64,000 nt of DNA from Calditrichia bacterium (GCA_028284445.1 JANQRS010000069.1:1-64000), one strand, 5' to 3'; shown: positions 32,550-42,102, counted from the first letter of the stretch. Numbers and translations are program-made. Notes: a model not told the origin generated them from the sequence alone.

Positions 32550-33308
32550 ATGTCAGAAAACGGCCACGTTAACATAGAAGTTGCTGACGGCGTCGGCACG
32601 GTCTCCTTTTTTCATCCCAAGAAGAACTCTCTCCCGGGATCATTGCTGAAAGCCATTGCCTCGACTATAGATGAAGCCGGGGCGAATAATGATGTGAAAG
32701 TCGTAGTGCTGCAGAGCGAAGGTGAAGGACCCTTCTGTGCCGGCGCATCTTTTGACGAGTTACTGGCCATCGACAATTTTGATACCGGCAAGGAATTCTT
32801 TATGGGATTCGCGCGGTTGATTCTGGCGATGCGGCGCTGCCCGAAATTCATTATTGCCCGCATCCAGGGTAAAACAGTTGGCGGGGGTGTTGGTGTGGCG
32901 GCTGCGGCTGATTATGCCCTTGCAACGAAACGCTCTGCTGTGCGCCTCAGTGAACTGGCAATAGGCATCGGCCCATTTGTCGTCGGCCCGGCTGTCGAGC
33001 GGAAAGTCGGTACCGGCGCTTTTACTGCCTTTGCGACCGATGCTGACTGGCGAGATGCCGAATGGGCTTGCACCCATGGACTCTATGCAGCCATCTACGA
33101 TGATCGCGAGCAGCTTGATGCTGCGGTTGCTGCGCGGGCCAAACAGCTAGCCGGATATAGCCCGGAGGCCATGCGCCGGCTCAAAGCTGTTTGCTGGCAC
33201 GGCACTGATCATTGGGAGACCCTGCTTGAGGAACGTGCTGAAGAGAGTGGAAGATTGATTCTGTCCGATTTCGCCGTGCGAGCGATAGAGGCGTTTAAAA
33301 GACGGTGA
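32550..33308 (+). CDS. Enoyl-CoA hydratase/isomerase family protein, PaaF-like
   Basis: A 252-residue crotonase-fold protein. The oxyanion-hole segments are EGPFCAGASFDELLAI (about 57-72) and GKTVGGGVGVAAAADYAL (about 109-126). A Glu at LSELAIGIGP is placed like a catalytic acid. It resembles the crotonases often found in phenylacetate clusters and could be the 2,3-dehydroadipyl-CoA hydratase (PaaF), which is otherwise missing here. The assignment within the crotonase family is from context and is not certain. Confidence 0.7.
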   Translation: MSENGHVNIEVADGVGTVSFFHPKKNSLPGSLLKAIASTIDEAGANNDVKVVVLQSEGEGPFCAGASFDELLAIDNFDTGKEFFMGFARLILAMRRCPKFIIARIQGKTVGGGVGVAAAADYALATKRSAVRLSELAIGIGPFVVGPAVERKVGTGAFTAFATDADWRDAEWACTHGLYAAIYDDREQLDAAVAARAKQLAGYSPEAMRRLKAVCWHGTDHWETLLEERAEESGRLILSDFAVRAIEAFKRR

Positions 33309-33311
33309 AAG

Positions 33312-33468
33312 AAATAACAACAAAAATCCTAACAAGAAAGATTCCAAAAACGACAGACCGTTTATATGAGTAGACAATGGCCGCCAGCTTTTGGATTTTT
33401 TCCCGTTGAGAGTTTTCTTGTTACTCTTTTCATCGTTTGGAATTTTTCCTGTTGGAACTTGGGATTTG
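33312..33468. repeat. Degenerate inverted pair of the GGAATTTTT-type element
   Basis: Left copy near 33320-33348 (AACAAGAAAGATTCC) and right copy near 33438-33463 (TTTGGAATTTTTCCTGTTGG), facing each other, with a further partial copy near 33398-33425. It fills the gap before the S9 peptidase gene. Confidence 0.7.
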
Positions 33469-33525
33469 CTTTCTTTCGGATTTAAGCTGTCTTACTATTA
33501 ACCCTTCCTAAACAAAAGTATAGTT

Positions 33526-35463
33526 ATGCCTGATCAACAAAAAACCATCTCTCCATACGGTGGATGGGCATCACCTATTACTGCAGATATGATTGCTGCC
33601 GGCAGCCGCCGCTTCGGGAATATTGCGACCGAAGGTGATACCGTCTACTGGGTTGAGAGTCGTCCGGCCGAAAAAGGCCGGAATACACTAATGTGCAAAA
33701 TGCCCGGTGCTGCAGCGGAGGAGCTGATACCAGCCCCACATTCTGTCGGCAGCAGGGTTCATGAATACGGTGGCGCTGCCTTTGTCGTCGACGACAGCAT
33801 TGTTTGGTTTTCGGACCGCGGCGACGGCGGCATTTACCGGCGTGACAGCGATGGCATTATTTCGCCTGTTTTTCAAGCGGATGATATGCGCTTTGCCGAT
33901 ATTCAGCTTGATAAAGAACGAAATCGCCTGATCGTCATCGGCGAGCGCCAGGGGGATAGTGCACATGATGTCGAGAACTTCCTTGCCTCAATCACGCTTG
34001 ATGCAACACCACAAATGATAGTTTTGCGAGAGGGTAATGACTTTTATGCCTCACCGTCGCTGAATGCTGATAGTGGGCAGTTGGCATGGCTGGAATGGCA
34101 ACATCCGGATATGCCCTGGGATGCGACTGAACTTTGGCTTGCCGATATCGCTGCAGATGGACAACTGTCGCAACCGCGACAAATCGCCGGCGGGCAAGCG
34201 GAATCAGTTTTTCAGCCGCAGTGGGGCAAGAATGATCAGCTACTGTTCTCCTCAGATCGTTCCGGCTGGTGGAATCTGCATGCTTATCAGGATGGCCAGG
34301 TAGAAAACCTGTATGAATTGGATGCAGAATTTGCTTTACCGCAATGGGTGTTTGGCATGTCTGTTTACGGTGTTGAGTCGGAGCAGTCAATCATCAGCGC
34401 CTATCATCAACAAGGTGTCTGGAAATTGTGTCGCGTTTATATGAGCGAAGGTCGATCCGAGGTGATTTCATTGCCCTTCTGTTTCCTCGATCAAGTGCGG
34501 GTTGGCGAAAGCAAAGCCTGGTTTTTTGGCGCTACGGCTACTCAACCTTTGTCGCTGATTGAGCTGGACCTCGAAAGTCTGGAACATGAAGTAGTTCGTA
34601 TGTCGAGCGACGCCGTTCCTGATCCGGCTGATGTAGCATTGGCTCAGCCGGTCTCTTTCCCTGTTGGGGATGACGAACAATCACACGGCTTCTTTTATGC
34701 GCCCCAAAATGCGCGCTTGGTTGGTCCGGAAGATGAAAAACCGCCGCTTATCGTGATGGGACATGGTGGACCGACGGCCGCAACGGATGCCAGCCTGGTG
34801 CTGAAGACCCAATTTTGGACCTCGCGGGGTTTCGCGGTGCTCGATGTGAACTACCGCGGCAGCACCGGATTCGGGCGGGCTTATCGCGAATCATTAAATC
34901 GACGCTGGGGGCTTGCTGATGTTGAAGACTGCGTTTCCGGGGCTCTCTGGCTGGCCGAAAAAGGATGGGTAGATCGCGAGCGATTGCTCATTCGTGGCGG
35001 TAGCGCCGGCGGATTTACCGTGCTGGCAGCACTGACATTTTACGACGAATTTCGCGCCGGGGCGAGTCTGTATGGGATTGGCGACCTGGAAGCGCTTGCC
35101 CGAGACACCCACAAATTTGAGGCGCACTATCTTGATCGGCTGATTGGGCCATATCCCGAAGATCGTCAAACCTACCTTGACCGGTCGCCGCTCTATTTCA
35201 CAGATCAGCTTTCTGTCGGGGCGATATTCATCCAGGGCGATGAAGACGTGGTTGTGCCGCCGGAACAGGCTGAAAAAATGGTTGAAGCATTGCGAGAGAA
35301 AGGCTTGCCGGTGGCTTATCTGCTGTTGGAAGGGGAGGGACATGGCTTTCGCCAGGCGGCAAATATTAGCCGGGCACTCGAAGTGGAACTGGATTTTTAT
35401 CGCCAGGTACTGGAGATTCATTCGGATGAAGCATTAAAAGGAATCGCGGTTGAAAATATCTGA
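33526..35463 (+). CDS. S9 family prolyl oligopeptidase / acylaminoacyl-peptidase-like
   Basis: A 645-residue serine peptidase without a signal peptide, so cytoplasmic. The N-terminal about 390 residues form the beta-propeller gate (repeated blades such as LLFSSDRSGWWNLH), and the C-terminal alpha/beta-hydrolase domain has the catalytic triad S493 (GGSAGG), D574 (GDEDVVVPP) and H606 (GEGHGF). It should cleave short peptides, perhaps removing acylated or N-terminal dipeptide residues. It overlaps the nrnA start by 14 bp, which implies co-transcription. Confidence 0.9.
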   Translation: MPDQQKTISPYGGWASPITADMIAAGSRRFGNIATEGDTVYWVESRPAEKGRNTLMCKMPGAAAEELIPAPHSVGSRVHEYGGAAFVVDDSIVWFSDRGDGGIYRRDSDGIISPVFQADDMRFADIQLDKERNRLIVIGERQGDSAHDVENFLASITLDATPQMIVLREGNDFYASPSLNADSGQLAWLEWQHPDMPWDATELWLADIAADGQLSQPRQIAGGQAESVFQPQWGKNDQLLFSSDRSGWWNLHAYQDGQVENLYELDAEFALPQWVFGMSVYGVESEQSIISAYHQQGVWKLCRVYMSEGRSEVISLPFCFLDQVRVGESKAWFFGATATQPLSLIELDLESLEHEVVRMSSDAVPDPADVALAQPVSFPVGDDEQSHGFFYAPQNARLVGPEDEKPPLIVMGHGGPTAATDASLVLKTQFWTSRGFAVLDVNYRGSTGFGRAYRESLNRRWGLADVEDCVSGALWLAEKGWVDRERLLIRGGSAGGFTVLAALTFYDEFRAGASLYGIGDLEALARDTHKFEAHYLDRLIGPYPEDRQTYLDRSPLYFTDQLSVGAIFIQGDEDVVVPPEQAEKMVEALREKGLPVAYLLLEGEGHGFRQAANISRALEVELDFYRQVLEIHSDEALKGIAVENI

Positions 35464-36451
35464 GAAGCAGGCAGCATTTAAGGAAGTCCTTTCATTCCTC
35501 AAAGAGAATGATCATTTTCTGATAACGACTCATGTAAACGCTGATGGCGATGCCTATGGAGCTGCACTGGCAATCGCTTACTATCTGGATGGCTTGGAAA
35601 AGCAGTATCAGGTAGTGCTTCATGATGCGCATCCGGATGAAAAATACCGCTTTCTTTGGGGGTGGGACAGTGTCCTTGGCAATTCCGCAGCGCCACAGAA
35701 ACCCTATCAGGCAGCCATTGCTGTTGATGTATCCAGCCGGCAACGCCTTGGTGACGTCAGTGCCCTGTTGCCATTGAGGGAAAAGTGTCTAAAAATCGAT
35801 CATCATCCCTTTGAAGATGATTTTGCGTCTGTCAATATAGTAGATACCGGCGCCAGCTCTACCTGTCAGCTGATTTTTGAGCTGCTGGAATTCGCGAACG
35901 TTGTTCCGGATGAGGAATTGGCGACCTTGCTTTACACAGGGCTTATTTATGACAACGGGCGCTTCTCGAATACCAACACAACGACGGAAGACTTCCGGAT
36001 TGCGCGTCTCCTGGTTTCATATGGCGTTCAGCCAAATCGTGTTGCAAATCAAGTCTTTTCAAATCACAATGTGTTATCAATAAACACTATCGGCTATGCC
36101 TTGTCCAATTTACAATTATATCTGGATAACAAGGTATGTCTTATCTACTTGCCGCTTGAATACATGAATGCCGGACCAGAACTCGATGTGGATCCCTTGG
36201 CAGACTACAGCATCGCTATTCGCGGTGTTGAGGCTGGCCTGTTTGTTCGCGAGGTGTCGCCGGACTTTTACAAGGTTAGCCTGCGATCCAGGGGGACTGT
36301 CAATGTGGGCCGGGTGGCTACGGCGTTTGGCGGTGGTGGACATGACCATGCCGCTGGTTGCCGCTTCAGCGGGCAGTTGGACAAGCACATTAATGCGATA
36401 GTTTCTGCGATCGACGGCCAGCTTTCTGAAAAAGGCCGTAAAAAAAGCTGA
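35450..36451 (+). CDS. nrnA: DHH-family nanoRNase/pAp phosphatase (NrnA-like)
   Basis: A 333-residue DHH/DHHA1 phosphoesterase. Metal-binding motifs are visible: HVNADGDAYGAALA (about 26-39), a DVSSRQRLGD segment, KIDHHPFEDDFA (the DHH motif) and the DHHA1 signature FGGGGHDHAAG near the C-terminus. NrnA degrades short RNA oligomers and dephosphorylates pAp. TTG 35450 is used as start, with AAAAGGA 8 nt upstream, and overlaps the end of the S9 peptidase gene by 14 bp. Confidence 0.9.
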   Translation: MKISEKQAAFKEVLSFLKENDHFLITTHVNADGDAYGAALAIAYYLDGLEKQYQVVLHDAHPDEKYRFLWGWDSVLGNSAAPQKPYQAAIAVDVSSRQRLGDVSALLPLREKCLKIDHHPFEDDFASVNIVDTGASSTCQLIFELLEFANVVPDEELATLLYTGLIYDNGRFSNTNTTTEDFRIARLLVSYGVQPNRVANQVFSNHNVLSINTIGYALSNLQLYLDNKVCLIYLPLEYMNAGPELDVDPLADYSIAIRGVEAGLFVREVSPDFYKVSLRSRGTVNVGRVATAFGGGGHDHAAGCRFSGQLDKHINAIVSAIDGQLSEKGRKKS

Positions 36452-36590
36452 TTTTTTCTTTCAGGGATACAGAGCTACTGTCGATGATCTTCAGTGACTC
36501 TGGGTTGGAAGATCTTTTTTGAGTTGTTTTCAACCAGCTTTTGATGTTAATAGTAGTCAAGAACTATCATAGACACTGGGAGAACATAAA

Positions 36591-36896
36591 ATGGAATTTA
36601 AGCTTTCGAATCAAAATGGAGCGGTGCATGTGTCCATCATCGGTGCCGTTGATAATGATAACGCCGAAGATTTGAAAGAGCAATTTCAGGATCTTCTCGC
36701 CAAAGACTTCAGCGAGGCTGTTTTTGATCTGACCTACGTCCCGTTTATTACCAGTTCAGGCATCGGTAAATTCCTCATTTTCTATAAGAATATTGTTGCC
36801 AAGGGCAAGAAGATGCGTATTAAGGGCATCAATGAAAACTTGCTTGAGCTGTTTAAATCGATCAAGTTAGATCAGCTTTTCCCTATTGAACCGTAA
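36591..36896 (+). CDS. STAS-domain anti-sigma factor antagonist
   Basis: A 101-residue single STAS domain. The conserved phosphorylatable serine lies in ITSSGIGKF (S55 or S56). Such proteins take part in partner switching, binding an anti-sigma kinase when unphosphorylated. The gene directly downstream (17 bp) encodes a receiver protein with a kinase-like ATPase domain, its probable partner. Confidence 0.88.
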   Translation: MEFKLSNQNGAVHVSIIGAVDNDNAEDLKEQFQDLLAKDFSEAVFDLTYVPFITSSGIGKFLIFYKNIVAKGKKMRIKGINENLLELFKSIKLDQLFPIEP

Positions 36897-36913
36897 GGTT
36901 AGGGGAGCGGCTC

Positions 36914-37825
36914 TTGAATACCATCCTGATTGTAGATGATGAACCGGCAATTCTGTCGATGCTAACGGAATATTTTCGCAGCCTGGACTATCAGACGCTG
37001 AATGCACCCGATGCGGAAAGTGCGGCAAAAATTCTAGCAAGCGAAGATCCTATCGACCTGGTGATTTCCGATATCGATTTGCCTGGCATGTCCGGCATAG
37101 ATCTCCTGCAGATCTCTCGCGAAGCGAAGCCGGATGTACCGGTGATCATGATTACCGGTTTGAAAACGCTCGATTTTGCAATTTCCGCCGTCAAGCACGG
37201 CGCCCACGACTATATAACCAAACCATTCAAGTTAGCAGATGTCAAGAAGGTTGCTGAGAAGGTCCTTCGCTATCGGCGTTCCAGCCTGAAGCGTGAAAAG
37301 ATCTTCGAATACGCGCAATCGATGCGCATTAACCTCGATTTCCCAACCGCTGAACTTGATGCCGGCGTTGTAGCAGATTACCTGGCTCGCTTTCTGTTGA
37401 ATGCCGGGTTCTGCAGCAAACCAATGTTTCACCAGTTTCACGTTGCTTTTATGGAAACGATCCTCAACGCGGTGGAGCATGGAAACCTGGAACTGCCGTC
37501 TTCTATCAAGGACAAGGATTACGATTTTGCCAAGGTTGGCGAGTTTGAAGAACTGCGCAGCAAACGCCTGCAAGATCCTCATTATGGGCAGCGAATGATT
37601 CGCATTGGCTTTCAATATAGCCCAAAGATGTTCTCCTTGAACATTACCGATGAGGGACCCGGCTTCGATTGGCATAAGTATGTGTCTGAAAACAATCAAT
37701 TCGACGGCATCAATACCGCCCCTTACGGCCGCGGTTTCATGTTAATCCTGCATATCATCGATGAAGTCTACTTCAACGAAAGCGGCAATTCTATCACGCT
37801 CGTGAAGTCCCGTCCGGAAGCCTAA
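36914..37825 (+). CDS. Response regulator with C-terminal HATPase (anti-sigma kinase-like) domain
   Basis: A 303-residue protein with an N-terminal receiver (D53 phosphoacceptor, D8/D9 acidic pocket, K103) and a C-terminal GHKL ATPase: the N-box ETILNAVEHGN (181-191), DEGPGFD (246-252) and GRGFML (272-277). There is no HisKA phosphotransfer domain, so the ATPase resembles RsbW/SpoIIAB serine kinases more than a sensor kinase. The pairing with the upstream STAS gene suggests that phosphorylation of the receiver controls kinase activity toward STAS. Start TTG 36914 has AGGGGAG 6 nt before it. Confidence 0.88.
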   Translation: MNTILIVDDEPAILSMLTEYFRSLDYQTLNAPDAESAAKILASEDPIDLVISDIDLPGMSGIDLLQISREAKPDVPVIMITGLKTLDFAISAVKHGAHDYITKPFKLADVKKVAEKVLRYRRSSLKREKIFEYAQSMRINLDFPTAELDAGVVADYLARFLLNAGFCSKPMFHQFHVAFMETILNAVEHGNLELPSSIKDKDYDFAKVGEFEELRSKRLQDPHYGQRMIRIGFQYSPKMFSLNITDEGPGFDWHKYVSENNQFDGINTAPYGRGFMLILHIIDEVYFNESGNSITLVKSRPEA

Positions 37826-38011
37826 GCGCAATTATTTTGAAGAAAAAATCAGGTATTTGACCGGTGACAATTTAACTGCTGCCGATTTATCGTAAAATAG
37901 GCGCTTATGAAGGCTTATTTTACCGCTTCTGCCGCCGGACTGGCCTATCATTTTTATGCATTGCTTTGCTACAGCGAATCATCTATTTTTTAGCGAATTA
38001 ACGGAGAAAGT

Positions 38012-39103
38012 ATGCCGGCTTATAAGATACTGGTCGTGGACGATGACTACGCCAGTCGTTTAATGCTTAAACGGGCTCTGGAAGAACATCAATATAAAGT
38101 TGTGCTGGCTAGCAGTGGTCAAGATGCTCTGAATCTGATTGAGAGTGAATCCTTCGATCTGGTTTTGACAGATTTGATCATGGGGGGCATCAGCGGGATT
38201 GAATTGATCCGCCAACTGAATGAGCGCAAAGTTGATGTCGCCAGCATACTTCTGACCGGTCATGCTTCTATCGAAACAGCCGTTGAAGCCATTCGGCTGG
38301 GCGCCAGTGACTATCTCTTGAAGCCGATTAATCTTGGTGAATTGCAGATCCGCGTCAAGCGCGCATTTGAACGCACTGAACTGGAACGTCGGCTCTATGA
38401 AGCTGAACGCAAGCTGACCTACAATGCGACCATTGCTACTGCAAACCACGAAATCAACCAGCCGCTAACCGTCATTATCTCCGCGATCGATATGGTGAAA
38501 ATGGAGTTGCAGAAGATTGGCGCGACCAATCAGCGACTCACCAATTACCTGCAGTTGATGCATAAATCTTCTCACCGAATCGCTAATATTCTCCGCAAGC
38601 TGCGTGAGATTTCTACACCGAAGATCCAGGAAGTGCCGCTAGGCATGAAAATGATTGAGATCAAGGAAGATCGCAAGCGTGTGCAAAGTCCGGGTGACAA
38701 TCGCTATGTGCTGGTGATCGAGGATGAAGAAAATCTGCGTCATATTATGCAAAGTGTTCTTGATGCAGAATCGTATAAGGTGATTCTTGCTGAGACTGCT
38801 CGCGAAGGTATCGACTTATACCGTGCGGACAAGCATCTAATCGAAGTGGTGGTTCTGGACTTCAATTTGCCGGATGCGGATGGCCTTAGGGTGTTACAGG
38901 AGCTCCGGAATATCGATGAAAATGTGAAGGTCATCTTGACCTCCGGTTTTGCGGTAGATAAATCTATTCAGCAGGCACTTGATGAGGGCGCACTTCATTT
39001 CCTCAGGAAGCCGTTTGATCGGGAGCAGATCCTGGAAGCGGTCAAGAAAGTCTATGCATACCAGCCGTCATCGCCGGAAGAAACCGCCAATAAGACCCAA
39101 TAA
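38012..39103 (+). CDS. Receiver-DHp-receiver hybrid protein without ATPase domain
   Basis: A 363-residue signalling protein. REC1 (about 5-120) has D54; a helical segment with the dimerisation/phosphoacceptor motif NHEINQP (His146) follows, then REC2 (about 231-350) with D283. The catalytic ATP-binding domain that normally follows the His helix is missing; REC2 comes after about 60 residues. It could act as a phosphorelay hub that receives phosphate on His146 from a separate kinase, or the His segment may just dimerise. It lies 186 bp after the receiver-ATPase gene and may use it or other kinases. Confidence 0.85.
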   Translation: MPAYKILVVDDDYASRLMLKRALEEHQYKVVLASSGQDALNLIESESFDLVLTDLIMGGISGIELIRQLNERKVDVASILLTGHASIETAVEAIRLGASDYLLKPINLGELQIRVKRAFERTELERRLYEAERKLTYNATIATANHEINQPLTVIISAIDMVKMELQKIGATNQRLTNYLQLMHKSSHRIANILRKLREISTPKIQEVPLGMKMIEIKEDRKRVQSPGDNRYVLVIEDEENLRHIMQSVLDAESYKVILAETAREGIDLYRADKHLIEVVVLDFNLPDADGLRVLQELRNIDENVKVILTSGFAVDKSIQQALDEGALHFLRKPFDREQILEAVKKVYAYQPSSPEETANKTQ

Positions 39104-39150
39104 ACCCTGCGGGTGCAACCGGAAGTTCCCTGCTAACCATTCCGGAACAT

Positions 39151-39717
39151 ATGATATCTGTTCTTTCCGACATAGATACAACTCTCTTTTTCTTCCTGAA
39201 TACCAGTATTGCCAATGCCTTTCTTGATTGGTTGATGCCAATTGTCACCAACAAGCGCAATCTCTATTGGCCCGGTGGGCTTCTGGCGCTATGGCTACTC
39301 TTTAAAGGGGGACGAGATGGACATATTACCCTTGCATTGGTGGTGCTGGCGATTATTTTTGCCGATCAGCTGACGAGCAGTTTTCTCAAGCCATTCACTG
39401 AACGGCTGCGGCCCTGCAAGGCGCTGGAAGGCTTCCGTCTCCTTACGCACTGTGGCAGCTGGTATGGCTTCCCATCGTCACACGCTGCCAATTCGGCAGC
39501 AGTTGCAACTGTTCTCAGTGGCTTCTTTCGTCGTGGGCGCTGGCCACTTGCCATTCTGGCCATTACAATTGGATTTTCCCGTATTTATGTTGGGGTACAC
39601 TATCCTTCAGATGTTTTGGTTGGGTGGGGGATTGGTCTGGCAATCGGTCTGGCGCTGCTGGCCATGCGGGACTCGCTACAGAAACGCTATCCGCTTCTGC
39701 AATCACCGCCGGCATAA
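39151..39717 (+). CDS. PAP2-family phosphatase (undecaprenyl-diphosphatase-like)
   Basis: A 188-residue membrane protein with about five helices. The PAP2 motifs are KPFTERLRP (about 72-80), SSHAANS (about 109-115) and SRIYVGVHYPSDVLVG (about 142-157). Members of this size and motif form (SSH instead of SGH) dephosphorylate undecaprenyl diphosphate or other lipid phosphates. It ends before a hairpin shared with the convergent gene. Confidence 0.85.
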   Translation: MISVLSDIDTTLFFFLNTSIANAFLDWLMPIVTNKRNLYWPGGLLALWLLFKGGRDGHITLALVVLAIIFADQLTSSFLKPFTERLRPCKALEGFRLLTHCGSWYGFPSSHAANSAAVATVLSGFFRRGRWPLAILAITIGFSRIYVGVHYPSDVLVGWGIGLAIGLALLAMRDSLQKRYPLLQSPPA

Positions 39718-39763
39718 GCAGATAACCGGTGCAAAACGATACGCTACCGGCTTAACTGCTTAT
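39714..39763. terminator. Hairpin between convergent genes
   Basis: Outer arms ATAAGCAG (39714-39721) and CTGCTTAT (39756-39763), inner arms CCGGT (39726-39730) and ACCGG (39746-39750). It straddles the PAP2 stop codon and ends just before the stop of the minus-strand gene at 39773, so it may serve as a bidirectional terminator, though T-runs are weak. Confidence 0.45.
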
Positions 39764-39772
39764 ACGCAAGCT

Positions 39773-40237
39773 TCAGGATTCATCACGATGGATCACACTA
39801 TTCATTTCGACGAGTACTTGCTTGTCTTTCTCTGCCATACGTCTGACAAGTTCTTTAAACGTAACGTGCCCCTCGAACTCATGCACACCAGTTCGATACC
39901 AGTTATCCAGTGGAATGGCATAAAGCAAGCGCACCAACTCCTGGCGCCGCCTTAAGAATTGCTGTGCAAGTTGTCGGGTCGTTTCTTTTTGGTAAATGAC
40001 ACCGTTACGAATTTTGTCAGCATTGATCTGAGGAAAATACGGGTGCTCTTCTTTTAGTATCTTTTTCAAGCGATAATCAACAACCTCATCGAGAATGTGA
40101 TTGGCTGCAGCAAGTAAACGCCGAATCTGGCGATTTTCTTCTCTCGCTGCCTGGGCTTCGTCTTCGAACCGGTTCAGCAGGCTATTGTACTGCTGAAAAT
40201 TGCCCTCCATCGATTGAATCAGTTCGTTCACATCCAT
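39773..40237 (-). CDS. Helical protein, possibly DinB-like
   Basis: A 154-residue, mostly helical and charged protein. The C-terminal 45 residues (LVRLLYAIPLDNWYRTGVHEFEGHVTFKELVRRMAEKDKQ in part) resemble the last two helices of DinB/YfiT-type four-helix proteins, which usually bind a metal through three His; only some of these His are visible, so function is uncertain. ATG 40237. The gene is monocistronic. Confidence 0.65.
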   Translation of the reverse strand: MDVNELIQSMEGNFQQYNSLLNRFEDEAQAAREENRQIRRLLAAANHILDEVVDYRLKKILKEEHPYFPQINADKIRNGVIYQKETTRQLAQQFLRRRQELVRLLYAIPLDNWYRTGVHEFEGHVTFKELVRRMAEKDKQVLVEMNSVIHRDES

Positions 40238-40702
40238 GATACACTACTGCGCTCATTAGTTCTCATTAATGCTGTGAGTCCTATAATGAAATATAGGGAA
40301 CGGACAGCCTGATTTATTCGATCTCTCCGAGAAACCGATAGTATGTAATTTGCTCCAATGTCAAGGCTGAGGTATCATTTTAATAATGATATTGACCCTC
40401 TAAATTATGAACATGATAATTGTCTGATCTTGATAGTAATCACATTGGTTGAGATAACAGTCGTAAATAACGAATGATTATGCTATTTTAGCCTCTTTAA
40501 ATGGCGGAAAACCGCCATTATACTTAAGTTTTTACGTATAACCAGTAAGGTTTATGCATAGCGCTGTAGTAAGACAGCGACATAGCAAAAGTAAACATAT
40601 TAAATTTGCCGTTTTGTCACCATATCGACCATCTTAACTCTGTCTGTCGGTTAGGTTTTGATGGTGCTGCACGGCGATTGCAAAAATATAAGGGGATTGT
40701 AA
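40238..40702. other. AT-rich gap before the M20 peptidase gene
   Basis: A 465-bp stretch, AT-rich, with no gene seen. It should hold the promoters of the divergent genes on both sides and contains the perfect hairpin at 40500-40519. Confidence 0.5.
40500..40519. other. Perfect hairpin AATGGCGG-aaaa-CCGCCATT
   Basis: 8-bp arms, 4-nt loop, midway between the divergent genes. There is no T-run, so a regulator site or a leader structure is likelier than a terminator. Confidence 0.5.
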
Positions 40703-41941
40703 ATGACAAATGAAATATTTGAGCGCGTATCAGGGAGATTAGTCGCTATGACGGATGAAATGATTGCCTTTCAGAAGGCAATTACCGCTATCCGGGCACT
40801 GAGCCCAATCAACGGTGGCGATGGGGAGTGGGACAAGGCCATGTATATCAAGGCATTTCTGGAAGAGCGCGGTGTAACCAATATCGAGCAAGTCGATGCG
40901 CCGGATGCGGCTGCGAAAAATGGCGTTCGCCCGAATCTCATCGCTCGAATACCCGGTGAATCTTCGGCGCGCACCATCTGGCTGATGGCTCATATGGATG
41001 TGGTTCCGGAGGGCGATTTGAAATTGTGGGATACCGATCCATGGGAAGCGGTAGTGAAAGACGGACGCATCTACGGGCGTGGGACAGAAGACAATCAGCA
41101 GGGGTTGACCAGCAGCATTTTCACTCTTCTGGCCTTCCTGGCGGAAGGTGTTAAGCCGGCGTATGATCTGGCTGTGATTATTGCTGCCGATGAAGAAACC
41201 GGTTCTGAGTTGGGATTGGAATATTTGCTGGAGCACCGCCGCAAGATGTTCTCTGAAGATGACATCATCATTGTCCCTGACGCCGGGGAACCGGATTCCA
41301 CGATGATTGAGGTTGCCGAGAAAGCCATCGTCTGGTTGCGTATTAATACCAAGGGCAAGCAATGTCACGGCAGCCTTCCGGAAGAGGGCATCAATGCCTT
41401 TACGGCCGCGTCGCATATGGTGGTTCGTTTGAGGAGTCTCTACGATACCTTTGATGCCCGCGATGAGGTATTTGCCCCGCCAATCTCCACATTCGAGGCG
41501 ACCCGTAAGGAAGCCAACGTCCCGAACATTAATACCATCCCGGGAGAGGATGTTTTCTATATGGATTGCCGCTTGCTCCCAACCTATCCGGTGCAATCTT
41601 TATTAGATGAAGTGAGACGCATTGCTGATGAGATTGAAGGCGAGCATGGCGTGAAAATAGAGATTGGCACCTCACAGCTGGCGGAATCTGCACCGCCGAC
41701 ACCGGTGGATGCCGAGGTGGTTACCAAGTTGCAAACGGCTATCGGTGAAATCTACAATGTGCAGGCACGGCCAATGGGCATCGGTGGGGGAACAGTCGCA
41801 GCACTTTTCCGGCGCTTGGGATTAAATGCTGCTGTCTGGTCTACCCTGGAAGATGTCTGTCATCAGCCCAACGAATATTGCCTGATCGACAATATGGTGA
41901 ACGACGCGCGGGTTTTTGCCCACGTCTGTTTGCAGTCGTGA
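40703..41941 (+). CDS. M20-family metallopeptidase / deacylase (ArgE/DapE type)
   Basis: A 412-residue zinc hydrolase. The metal-ligand motifs are AHMDVVPEG (H97, D99), GRGTEDNQQG (D130), AADEETGSELG and a C-terminal DVCHQPNEY His. Length and a dimerisation domain in the middle fit the ArgE/DapE/carboxypeptidase group. The substrate (acyl amino acid or small peptide) cannot be told from sequence. A good AGGGGA site precedes ATG 40703. Confidence 0.85.
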   Translation: MTNEIFERVSGRLVAMTDEMIAFQKAITAIRALSPINGGDGEWDKAMYIKAFLEERGVTNIEQVDAPDAAAKNGVRPNLIARIPGESSARTIWLMAHMDVVPEGDLKLWDTDPWEAVVKDGRIYGRGTEDNQQGLTSSIFTLLAFLAEGVKPAYDLAVIIAADEETGSELGLEYLLEHRRKMFSEDDIIIVPDAGEPDSTMIEVAEKAIVWLRINTKGKQCHGSLPEEGINAFTAASHMVVRLRSLYDTFDARDEVFAPPISTFEATRKEANVPNINTIPGEDVFYMDCRLLPTYPVQSLLDEVRRIADEIEGEHGVKIEIGTSQLAESAPPTPVDAEVVTKLQTAIGEIYNVQARPMGIGGGTVAALFRRLGLNAAVWSTLEDVCHQPNEYCLIDNMVNDARVFAHVCLQS

Positions 41942-42102
41942 ATAAAGTTCATGAAAATTTAACAAACTGTTGGAACAATGTTAATAGAGGTTGGCGTAAG
42001 ATGATTAAATAAAGACGGTTATGACTGAAATAGCCCGAAAACAGCTTGATCTTTAGCGGCGGCTGCCCTTATATTTTGCTTGTTCGAAAGGTGATGTATA
42101 TT

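Noticed and set aside
40739..41596. 285-codon antisense frame inside the M20 peptidase gene
   Set aside because: Antisense shadow; no domain.
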